Shown here piece after piece: positions 47,037-57,808 of a stretch of 64,000 bases of DNA. The position numbers and the translations under genes were made by a program. Positions within the stretch are counted from its first letter, which is position 1; every line of letters begins with the position of its first letter. Under the pieces are notes generated by a model. The model was not told the origin of the DNA, searched no databases, and saw nothing but the letters and a program-made list of their open reading frames with translations. This stretch comes from Paragorgia papillata (taxonomy: Eukaryota; Cnidaria; Anthozoa; Scleralcyonacea; Coralliidae), in NCBI GenBank assembly GCA_035771165.1, contig JAWNZC010000469.1, positions 2,655,001-2,719,000 on the forward strand. The letters run 5' to 3'.

Positions 47037-50000
47037 TCAGTAAAATACTTCTATTTCAGTTGGAGTAAAGTTGAAACTTCCAGCCAGAAGAGATTGGGTT
47101 TGTGCAGAGCCATATTGGTATCCTGGGGGTGATTGATATGAGACGCCAATGTTGGAGAATGATCCTTCATTCTGATTGGAGTTATCACTGATGTAGAAAT
47201 CAAAACCACCAAACCATGGTCCATAGTCAGGATGACTGTAGATTGCATGTTGCTTGTCGTGAACGTCGCATTTGAATGCAGGTATGTCGTCTTTATTTTT
47301 TAACGAAAACAAAAACGAGGAGTTGGACTCTTTCCAATCTTCACCTGAAATAAAATGTAAACCATTTACTCCATGTGTTCATCATATTTTCCTTTACTTC
47401 ATCATTGACTTTAAAAAACATTTTAAACCAAAACAAAGAAAATTTTTAAAACAGTTCTGTCATTGAATTCTCTTGAATGTACAGTTTTAGCAGAACATTA
47501 TAATTTTCTACACGTTTGATATAAAATACAGAAATATAGAAAAAAAATTCAACTTCTAAAAACTAAAGTAAGGTTTCATTTGTTTAAAGTGTATATTTAC
47601 TACTAAATATACTAATATGCTGTAATTACGATTAAATATACTATTATAATAATTTTTTTTACTACTCTAAATTATTTTATTGTTATAGTCAAAATGGAAA
47701 TACCTTCCCACTTCTTCTTCTGTAGTTTGTTGTGTATTACTGTATTTCTGTAGCTGCTACCGAAGCATGAGAAAAATGTTTGTTGAAAACTGTACATATA
47801 AATAGTATAATTTAGCTTTAAATGGCATTTATTGATAATACAATGGATATTTATCCCAAATTGATACCAACAGACGAATATACATCAAGAATTGGTGACT
47901 TTTATCACTAGACTTTCCTCGTGCTTCAGTAGCAGCTACAGAATTACAGTAATACACAACCAACTACAAAGTGGAAGTGGGAAGGTATTTTCATTTTGAC
48001 TGCAAATTTAATATTTTTTCTAAATTATCATGTGTGGTCCTGATTCAAACTTGAATACTAAACTATCAGGAAGTCGCTGCATTTTCCATTTTTACAAAAA
48101 TATCAATATTTTGGCCTATAATAGAAAATACTTTTTATGACTTTTTGAATCTTGTGCTGCAACCTATGCTGTTAACCCATTGCTGCCTAGGATGTCTGAA
48201 GGTTCTCCTTTTGATGAGTAAAATCATCTGGTATTAGCCAGAGTGAAAGAATAAAGGTGTCATTTTGGCTGGCTCAGGTATCCAATATTTTATCTGCCAA
48301 CAGACTATAAACATATTTCATTTTTGAAAATGTAGAATACTTAACATCAGACACCTCCACAGAGATAAAATCTTAATCCAGGATAGCCTGGGTAGCTTGT
48401 GTATATTAAGGCTTGGGTGCTTGGCATGCTTTTACCCATGCAGCAGTCCTACAGATGGACACTTCTAAAAATGTTTGGACAGTGACTTTTAACATCAACA
48501 ACCTCAGCAAAATATCATCTTCAAACAACAACAACAACAAAGGTTTTTCCCTTTCTGATGTTTCTTGATTTCTGTCAGCTGTTGTTTTTTACTCGGGCTA
48601 CCTGTGGTAGAACGAGTCTAGGTTTCGGCTCCGTTTGTTTTTATTTTTTTTCATCACACAAAATTGCAAAATTGTGCAATACCTCCCATATATGGAGCCT
48701 AGACTTCGAGTGTTCGATCGCTTTGAAAATTAATCGACAGTCATGTTCCTATTCTGTGGTTGTATCAAGCACATCACTGATCAACCATATAGGCAACTTA
48801 CTTGGAAAACTTACCAACAATTTCATCAAAGGTAAAGCTGGCTGAAGCTGTTGCATCCAAGTGGCAACCGAACAACCGACAACGATATACAGTATATTTT
48901 TCTCATGGCTAACAATCTGGATCTTTATATTGGCACTGCGATGTTCATAGGTTTTCCACTTGGCTTACAAAATCCAAGATGTGAGAACACAAGGAACATT
49001 CATGAAGATGACAGACTTTGAGGAAACAGTTTGTTGACATAATTACTAAACAAGTTTTATATTTGTTATGCTGAGTAGGAAGCTTGTATACACAGTTACA
49101 CATGTATGTAATAGATAAAGCATGAGCAGCTGATCTGTATCTGATTTACAAGGCGAGCTGCAAGCGAGTCATAGTAAATCACATATAGATTGGCTGCGAA
49201 TGCTTTATCATACTTATCAAATGGACGCATCTAAATAGCCCTGTTTTCAAACTATTTTTCAAATTGGAGTGATTTTAGCTAAGTAAATTGAGGGAAAAGT
49301 TTATGTAAGCTTAAAATCAGGACAAATCTGTATGCGATTTACAGATATTGATTAAACATTAATTTATTTTGAATTTTCCTTATGAATTATTAATTAATTT
49401 GATAAGTTCTATGTACCATTTGTGTTTTTACCGACTGTTGCTTGTCTTGAGTTTGAGATGGGCGATGGACAGTAGCTTTTAATATTGATCCATTAGGATT
49501 TATATTCAATGTTGTTAGTGCTTTGAACCTAGAGTATGTAATTTTGTCACAAGTATGTTATCCATATCTTGATGTTCATTTTGATATAAATTTTGATGCA
49601 TAGATTGAGTAAAAATATATTCATCATAAAAATAACTTTGAACCAGTCATGTTCCTCATATACATACAGTAATACTTTAATGACATATCAGCCATTATAA
49701 CATCAACAGCCAAGTGTGTATTATATGCTGATGGTACCAAAATCTGTGGAGAAATTACAGCGACTGACATTCATGTACAGGCTACAGTATACCGGCAGTG
49801 CTGCAGAGTCGAAGAGCCTTCCCAACATGCTCTAAAGCAAACATGCACATGGAATCAGGATTCATGTTGTATGAAGATTGCATAGACGTAGGGTGTGGGT
49901 ATATTTTACCAGTCACCTATTGCATATTTGCTAGTGCATCTGTACCTACACACGTGAAGTTTGGGCACCTCAGACAAATTAATTTTAGTCCCCATATGTG

Positions 50001-52979
50001 GGACAGAGAAGTCCCCCTAGGCTTCAGGATCACCTAAATTCTAGACACTTGACAATTCAGGATAATCCTGTTCACCAATGTGAAGTATGCACCACATTCA
50101 GCCTTCGATCTGATCTTCCCTGGCCCACTCCCACCTCTTAGCTCGTGCGTTATAGAGACCTCCACATTTTTCCAGTAGCCCGAGTGAACACCTGACCCAG
50201 GTGTCTTGTTTAACTATTGTACAAGTTTTGTTACTTATTTTTGTCAAGACATGCAGATATGATGATTGGTTCTTACAACTACGTCCGCCAAACATTTTCA
50301 TGGCCTTGTGCACCAAATTTTAAAATTTTTCTTATGGTCAGTAGTTGAACCCTGGCTAGATACAAAATCCTGAAGGTTGTGTGCAGCTGTGCTGACTAAT
50401 TCCATAGAAAGTGATGATAAAGATTTTCTATGACAGACTATGTATGTGTTTTATAGTATGGTGTTGAAACATTTTTGAACAATTTTGAAGTTAAGAATAT
50501 ACCTGCCCAGTTCTGGTCTGTATATCCACCAAAAATATAATTGCCAACTTTCACTAAAGTCACTGTAGGTCCCTTATTGTCACAACATCTGTGAAAATCT
50601 CGTGCACCCCATCCATCTCTGGTAGCTCGATAACAACGACGCCATTGAAACTGATCATCCAACCATTCATTCATTTGATTTTTATAATTATTTTCCGCTT
50701 TCAGAATGATGGAGGTACTCAATAAATGACCAGGTATAGGATGACCAGCTAAATAAAGTTACACATAATTAATTTAAACAATCTTTAAAGTTTATATCAT
50801 CAACTGTTTTTAATCATGGACTTTCTACTACAAATATCAGTATATTTCCAGCCAGTTTGAACATTCACTTTTCCAAATTTTGTTCAGAATCATTACACAC
50901 CATATCTCCTCTCCTAAGCCCCCCCCCCCCCCCCCACCCAATTACACCCTCCTTCTAGTAACCCTCCACTAAATAAAACAAATTAAGCCCCACCCTACAT
51001 TAAAGCCCCCAACACACACCACTGTCTAAAATAACGTCATTAATAGAAAATCATTTACAGCATTTTTGTCACTCCCATTCTTCTAATAAGCCCCCTCCCT
51101 CTAATAAGCCCCCTCCCTCTAATAACCCCCCTCCCTCTAATAACCCCCCTCCCTCTAATAAGCCCCCCTCCCTCTAATAGCCCCCCTCCCTCTAATAAGC
51201 CCCCTCCCTCTAATAACCACCTCCCTCTAATAACCCCCTCCCTCTAATAAGCCCCCCCTCCCTCTAATAACCACCTCCCTCTAATAACCCCCTCCCTCTA
51301 ATAAGCCCCCTCCCTCTAATAACCCCCTCCCTCTAATACCCCCTCCCTCTAATAACCCCCTCCCTCTAATAAGCCCTCCCTCTAATAAGCCCTCCTCCCT
51401 CTAATAACCCCCCTCCCTCTAATAAGCGCTCCTCCCTCTAATAACCCCCTCCCTCTAATAAGCCCTCCTCCCTCTAATACCCCCTCCCTCTAATAAGCCC
51501 CCCTCCCTCTAATAACCCCCCTCCCGCTAATAACCCCCCTCCCTCTAATAAGCCCTCCTCCCTCTAATATGCCCTCCTCCTCCTAATAAGCACCCCTCCC
51601 TCTAATACTCCCTCCCTCTAATAAGCCCCCCTCCCTCTAATACCCCCTCCCTCTAATAACCGCCCTCCCTCTAATACCCCTCCCTCTAATAAGCGCCCCC
51701 TCCCTCTAATACCCCCTCCCTCTAATAAGCCCCCCTCCCTCTAATAAGCCACCCCTCCCTCTAATAAGCCCCTCCCCCTCTAATAAGCCACCTCTCCCCC
51801 TTTAATAAGTTCCCCTTGACAACAGTAATCATGTCATTCTATGATCTTACCTATTTCTCCCAATTTCTCCAGAATATCATCAACATCCAAGTCATCTATT
51901 TTCTCGCTTTCATATTCAATCTTGCCATCATGCGCAGGCTTCAAATTCTTTGGACTCTCATTCTTGACATGTTCAATATTTTCTTCAATCATCTTCTGAG
52001 AGGAAAGTACTTCTTCAATGCTGCCTTTCTCCAAAAGACTCCTTGGTAGACCAACTGAGTTATTCACCTTATCAACATAACTCTTTATGCCATCCTGTTG
52101 TTTGCTCAGATCTGTGTGCATTTCATTATAAATATTGTCTACTTCGTTAAGCATAAGCTGAGCTTTCTCGTCTAGCTTCTCCGCGACTTTTTTCAAGATG
52201 TCTTCTTTCTGTTGAGTGATTCTGGCCTTGACTTTCTTGGCGTTCTCTTCAAGGAAGTGTGTGACCTTGCTGATGGCTTCAAGTGCTTCCTTGCCCTCAG
52301 ATAATTTCTCGTCTAAAGTGGCACAGCCTGATCGTAATGCCGCTCGTTGCTTTTCAGCTACTTCGTCAACCGAGAGACATGCATGATTTTGTTTGATGTG
52401 ATTCAAGAGCATACAATGACTACAGATCAGTTCTTTGCATGTCTCGCAATAGAACTCAAGGGTCTTGTTCTCATGTTTCTTGCAGTAAAGTTTTGCTCTG
52501 ATCTTGCCTTGGTTCTCAGCTTGACTCAACTCGTTTATTGATAGCACAGTGTGTTTCTTGTTGCTTGGCCAGCTTTCATGAGCTTCGAAACATTTTTCGC
52601 ACATGAACATCTCGCAAGTTGTACATCGACTGGCGGCTGGCTGTTGGCAACGAGAACATTTAGAAACCTTTGCTCGTCGTTGAATCGCCATGACGTCTAA
52701 CATATTTCGGATAAAATGACTGCTCGCCATTCCTGCTACTTCATCTTTTGGTTTCAGCTTAAATTCTGACCGACATGTCGGACAGTTGAATACTTGAATC
52801 TCTTTACCAGCTGCTTCCTCACGATGGCGTTTTACAAACTTCTCTAAACAGATTTTGCAAAACGAGTGTAAGCAAGGCAATATTGTTCGTGGTTCGTTCA
52901 AAGTTTCTAAGCAAATGGAACATGTCAGTAAGGATTCTAGTTGATCAACTAGAACGGCGTCGGTTGAAGAAATAGCCAT
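47037..52979 (-). CDS. Copy E: intact RING/B-box/coiled-coil-TLDc gene, diverged coil
   Basis: Exons are 52979..51851, 50748..50503 and 47344..47037, predicting 560 aa. The RING has one extra residue between zinc-ligand pairs (RTILPCLHSFC). B-box 1 matches the other copies. From B-box 2 onward the sequence diverges strongly (CMLLNHIKQNH, then a coil with LDEKLSEGKEALEAI) although heptad-rich character and the MIEENIE segment remain. Exon 2 is 246 bp, 6 bp shorter than elsewhere, with a different N-terminal stretch (GHPIPGHLLSTS). Exon 3 ends EIEVFY. Donor G/GTAAGA lies beside a minisatellite in intron 1. The upstream region is interrupted by a 2.8-kb insertion. All frames are open. Function is inferred from family. 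Confidence 0.87.
47345..50502 (-). other. Copy E intron 2
   Basis: Longest visible version: MITE at 47686-48001, the D/E/F-type body, and an additional segment (49397-50080) with a reverse-transcriptase remnant at 49652-49780. No host exon is recognised. Confidence 0.65.
49652..49780 (+). pseudogene. Reverse-transcriptase remnant (LINE) in intron 2 of E
   Basis: One frame reads FLIYI, then a small interruption with a stop, then FNDISAI and VLYADGTKICGEI. This matches the spacing and sequence of the RT palm FLIYINDI ... YADDTK region, with the second catalytic Asp replaced by Gly. A very eroded fragment. Confidence 0.55.
50749..51850 (-). other. Copy E intron 1
   Basis: About 1.1 kb, against 420-446 bp in A, B, C and D. 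It is mostly made of the minisatellite at 51063-51803 and a C-rich degenerate run-up from about 50918. The acceptor is tttag before 50748. Confidence 0.75.
51063..51803. repeat. ccctccctctaataa(g)cc minisatellite
   Basis: About 40 tandem units of 16-20 bp, consensus cccctccctctaataagcc on the plus strand with variable C-run length. Read in the direction of gene E the RNA would be GGGAGGGGG-type tracts separated by UUAUUAGA. It ends about 50 nt from the exon 1 splice donor. Confidence 0.95.
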
Positions 52980-53179
52980 TGTAGACAACGTTTTCTTCAA
53001 AAAGTGTAGTAGTCTTAATCAGCAAGCAAAACTGGAAATCGTTTGGCTCAGTTCACGTCTTGCAAATCTTTCTTTCGGTTTCACAATAGTCAGTTCTCGG
53101 TAAATGGTAATATGATTCCTTATTTCACGCTGTGATTGGTATTCCGGTGTATATTTCCATATTCTTATATAGCCTAATA
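52980..53179 (-). promoter_or_regulatory. Proximal upstream region of copy E with ISRE-like motif
   Basis: TTTCGGTTTC at 53073-53082 lies 94 nt upstream of the ATG, and the CCAAT box is near 53129. Short deletions are present relative to A-D. The distal conserved block is displaced to 55958 by an insertion. Confidence 0.5.
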
Positions 53180-54128
53180 CTAGAAATTACTATCGCAAGG
53201 AAGTGCTGCCTGAAAGGAGGAGAATGGGCATAAATTGACAGAATGGGCATAAATGAACAGAATGCGCATAAATTGACCTATTTTAGGTTTATATTAGTTG
53301 TAATAGACACATGCAGGGTATAGGCATATATTGGAAAAAAAATTTCAAAGGTGAACCCTGGGGTTGATTCAGATTGTATAAATTGTAACGGACATGTTAA
53401 TCAGGCTAACATAGTGTTGGGTCTTACAATGTTTATCTTTACAACACTGGAATTTCGTACCCATACAAGGCCATAGCTTTGACTTTAATCTATTTACAAC
53501 GAGTGTAAATGCCAAATATAATTATTAATATAACATAGTGTACGCTGTGTACGCATTTTTTCAATTGTTTTAATTGGAAAATGCAGCATATATGCGAAAT
53601 GCAGCTGAATATAATCGGCAAGGTTTTTTGACTGCATACAGAGTGTGGTGCATACATTGTGACCATGTGGCATGTTGTACATGTTGTTGATGTTTGGTTT
53701 GCATTTGGTGGGTATATAAAGTTATTGAAGTGACAGTGAGTGGAGCGGCCGAAAATGTGCACTTGATTGCATTTCAAAGTTGTCTTTCGACTTTAGTGTC
53801 GTGCGAGCAGAACCCTGATATAAGGTTACGAGCAAGTAGCGCTACCTCGAAGGCTGTGTGAGTGCGTTGGAAGTATTGGAACGGATTGGAAAGGGTGAAT
53901 GGAGATGTGATTGTGAACTTCTATGACAGCGATAATGCCTCGTAACTGATTCCGGTGTCCCAGCGGATAGTGTTCCCACTGACATTATTCGCTAGCGAAG
54001 TGTGTCCCCAGACAGTAAAATATCCGTCCGCATACAAACACTATCCATGTTTAACTATCTGCGTTTAAAAATGCAAGAGGTTATAGCGCGATATGAAATG
54101 CTTTTATTGTTTTGTGCAATTGTATAAA

Positions 54129-55145
54129 TTATTTGGAAACTTGATTTGAGACTTTATAGTACAGAAGGTTGTAATTATTAACTGAACAGCCACACCTTTG
54201 ACTTTCAAAGGGTGTTACATTCCCTCGAGGTACAGTATTTTGGAAATAAATCACCAGGTTATTTATACTTTCAATAGAAATTAGTACACATTTTCCAAAT
54301 GGGTGTGGTATGCCATATGAATCTCTTGAATGAGAGTCAAAAAACTTTAAAGTTTCCTTCAGAAGTCTTAAAAATTTGCAACAGTGTTGCAATCAACAGT
54401 CAACAGGCAATGTTGATAATTTAACTGAGAATCCAAAAATAGACTATTGAGTGCATTCTCCAAAGAATAATAAGGTAGATTGTTAGTTGCCATAAACAAA
54501 TCACCAGCAAATGGGTCACTGTATTGCAAAGAATACATTTTATCAGAAACTGAAACCATTTCTGGCACATCAGTTAAAAGCAAGAAGGTTTTATTAATAG
54601 AATTGCTTATACAAGTATAAAGGCTATTTCCATCACATAATATTAACATTTAGGAATGATGAATCCCATGCATTAATGTTTGTCATTTGATTATGTATTA
54701 TTGCAGTCAAAGACATGGCTACACATTGTTTACCAGCATTTTGTTTAAACTTTCTGGTATTGCCTTGGCTAAAATCAGCACATATTGTTCTATTTGGGTC
54801 CACAACATCATATACTGTGGGTCCAGGATTTTCTTCAACATCATTTGCCATTCTCAACAACAGTGGAACATACACATTGTAACATGACATTTGAGTGAAC
54901 GACACTATCACTTCGCTCAAACTTTCATATTGCTCTGTCAACCTCTTTGTTGGCAAATATAAAAATACACTCAGGTAAAATATTCGCACCAATATTAGTA
55001 ATACCATAATTTTTATTACCAGCTGAAATAACATCAACATTGTTCCACAAACGTTTATATCTTCGAGTGGTGTTGAATCCTGTTTGACTCTTACATTATT
55101 GTGTGAACCAATTCGGGCACGATATTGCTCAATTGTCACTCCCAT
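54129..55145 (-). pseudogene. Broken ORF with 2A-type motif and cysteine-protease-like domain
   Basis: Minus strand, three frame pieces: 55145..54633, 54649..54368 and 54392..54129, joined by two frameshifts. The first starts at a good ATG, has a hydrophobic stretch (about residues 36-65) and then NDVEENPGPT, which fits the D-x-E-x-N-P-G-P consensus of 2A ribosome-skipping peptides. Just after it comes a domain with AGKQCVAMSL (candidate nucleophile Cys) and, in the third piece, FFDSHSRDSYG (candidate His). This Cys/His arrangement resembles papain-fold proteases of the OTU/tegument-protease kind known from large transposon polyproteins; that is from memory. The downstream replication domains are missing. 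Pseudogenic. Confidence 0.7.
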
Positions 55146-55237
55146 TTAGGCAAAATGTTGAGTTATATTTTAAAGGTTTTTATGTTGTCAACAGTCAACA
55201 GGCACAAATTATGCCTTCGTTTGTGTATTGTTTTTAG

Positions 55238-55320
55238 CGAGCACCACGACTTCGCTAGGTTTGTTTTTAGCGAGCACCACGACTTCGCTAGGTTTGATTT
55301 TGACGAGCACAATGGCTTCG
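55238..55320. repeat. Three tandem units of about 30 bp inside the insertion
   Basis: Two near-identical units containing gcgagcaccacgacttcgct and a third diverged unit (gacgagcacaatggcttcg). Confidence 0.75.
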
Positions 55321-55957
55321 TTTGATTTGAGTTGCGTGATACCCACACGCAGATAATGTCTGAATCGGAATACTGATCAGCGCGAACACAATGGCTCCTG
55401 TGAGAAAATTGAAACTCACACCAATATACACCTATTAAAATAGAAGGTAAATCGTATTCACAAACAAAACAATTTGATCTTTAATAGCCAAATGCCGTTT
55501 TAAGTGAGCCTTTAAAGACGGGACAAACAAGAAAAACTAAGTACACAGAACTATCTTAGTCGTCTTACCTTGAAAACAGAATATCTCCTCAATGAAATGA
55601 ATTGAAATTCCCGACTGGCAGGACAGATCGTTCGAGAACTTATTGGCACAGCTCACAGACGCTCACTCACTCACCTCATGGCGTTGCGAGTTCAGAAAAT
55701 ACCATATTCGTGGTGGCGTTGAGAAGTTCCGAACATTAATTCCATACAACTTCCGTGAAAACGAATAACCCTCTGGAGTATGGAATGTAAACAATCTCGT
55801 TCAAACTAAACTACGTCACAAAACGTCATAAAACTTAACATCCAGGAAATTTTCACATATATCGAGATCTCGTTGACTATACATAGGTCCGGTAAGAGGT
55901 CTGGGCACGAGACATAGGTAACCCATGTCAAGATTAGTGCGCTGCCTACGGCAGCAA

Positions 55958-56330
55958 TTATTTCATTGGAGGAGTCCGCCCTGGCCTGCACCACATGCAT
56001 ACCAGTACATGCGTATTAAACAGTACCTAGCAACGCGATTAGGTACAAAAGCTTTCTTTTTATCTTAATTTAACGTGTAAAGCAAGGCGATATAACACAA
56101 GCGGTTTTATTTACATGTGCGACTACACTTAAAGATGCATTCAACGATGACTTATTCCTGCATTTCATTATGTTAAACACCGCTAATGCCAATATATCCG
56201 GTCTCACAATACCTGGGGGGGGGGGGGGGGGGGGGGGGGGTATTAAACGAACGAACAAACGAATTAAATCTTATTACATCGTGGTAACACATGAAAAGTA
56301 TTTTTACTGTTGCCTTTAGGATGTTATTAT
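55958..56330 (-). promoter_or_regulatory. Distal conserved upstream block of copy E
   Basis: Same sequence as about 7510-7860 upstream of A (ctggcctgcaccacatgcat, cctagcaacgcgattaggta), cut off from the gene by the insertion. Includes a poly-G run at 56215-56240. Confidence 0.5.
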
Positions 56331-57368
56331 ATCATCATCATCATCACAACCACTATCGATCATCACCACCAGTGCCATCATCATTATCACCACCATCATC
56401 AATCAACACCATCATCAATCATCACCAGCACTACCACTACTATTACCACCTCTACCACCATTACCACCACCACTATTGCCACCATATAACCATCACACCA
56501 CCACCACCTTTACCACCACTACCACCATTACCACCACCAGCACTATTACCACCACTACTATTGCCACCACCACCTTTACCACCACCACTATTGCCACCAT
56601 ATAACCATCACACCACCACCACCGTTACCACCACCACCACCATTACCACCACCACCACCATTACCACCACCACCATTACCACCACCAGCACTATTGCCAC
56701 CACTACTATTGCCACCACCACTATTGCCACCATATAACCATCACCACCACCATTACCACCACCTTTACCACCACTATTACCACCGCCATTACCACCACTA
56801 TTACCACCCCCATTACCACCACTATTACCACCACCATTACCACGACTATTACCACCACCATTACCACCACCACCACCATTACCACCACTATTACACCACA
56901 ATTACCACCACTATTACCACCACCATTACCACCACTATTACCACCCCCATTACTACCCCCATTACCACCACCATTACCACCACTATTACCACCACCATTA
57001 CCACCACTATTACCACCCCCATTACCACCACTATTACCACCACTATTACCACCCCCATTACCACCACTATTACCAACAACATTACCAACACCATTACCAC
57101 CATTATTACCACCACCATTACCACCACTATTACCACCACCATTACCACCACTATTACCACCACCATTACCATTACCACCACCAGCACTATTACCACCACT
57201 ACTATTGCCACCACCACCTTTACCACCACCACTATTGCCACCATATAACCATCATACCACCACCACCATTACCACCATTACCACCACCACCATTACCACC
57301 ACCAGCACTATTACCACCACTACTATTGCCACCACCACTATTGCCACCCCCATTACCACCACTATTAC
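56331..57368. repeat. CCA-type minisatellite upstream of copy E (longest)
   Basis: Just over 1 kb of accaccattaccaccactatt and related units, without the TAA-flanked MITE. ORFs of up to 184 codons here are repeat artefacts. Confidence 0.95.
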
Positions 57369-57472
57369 ACTGCTAAATAACTAAGTATGTTTAAGTAGTA
57401 ACAGTTGATATTTTACTTAAAAGATTACGTAAAACACAACAAAATCTACCTAACTTCCCAAGTTGAAAGAAA

Positions 57473-57808
57473 TTTCAAAAACTCATTAATAATTCATGAG
57501 GAAAACACAAAGGAAATCAGTACCATGTCCGTGGTTTTATACCTGATAAAACTTCTTGACGTCAGAAAGAATACTAATGAACATACAATTTTATATAAAG
57601 AATACTAATGAACATACAATTTTATATAAAGAATACTAATGAACATACAATTTTATATAAAGAATACTAATGAACATAACATCCAATAACGAATCGTTTT
57701 TGTAGCCATTCAAAACACTCCCATCACGTGTTTTATCAGATCTAAAACACCGGGCTGCGCCCTCGTGGTTTTAAATCTGATAAAACACTCCTGCTCGTGT
57801 TTTAAATA
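57473..57808. mobile_element. MITE with terminal hairpin and 30-bp repeats, copy 2
   Basis: Inverted relative to 11282-11583. It has four tandem copies of aagaatactaatgaacatac + aattttatat, and a terminal hairpin (cgtgttttatcagatct ...). Other R units read gttgaaagaaacataaacg here, giving an empty site. Confidence 0.75.

Larger units (their letters stand above)
53180..55957 (-). mobile_element. 2.8-kb insertion, possible rolling-circle (Helitron-like) element
   Basis: Comparison with copies A, B and D (cctaatattatttcattgg) gives the exact limits: the insert lies between cctaata and ttatttcatt with no clear target duplication. On the minus strand it starts TTGCTGCC after a host A and ends CTAG before a host T, as Helitrons do. 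A perfect hairpin (gctgcc tac ggcagc) lies at one end (55941-55955). The canonical 5' TC is absent and no Rep/helicase is present, so the class is tentative. Contents: broken 2A/protease ORF, tandem repeats at 53222-53278 (about 18 bp x 3) and 55238-55320 (about 30 bp x 3). Confidence 0.6.
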
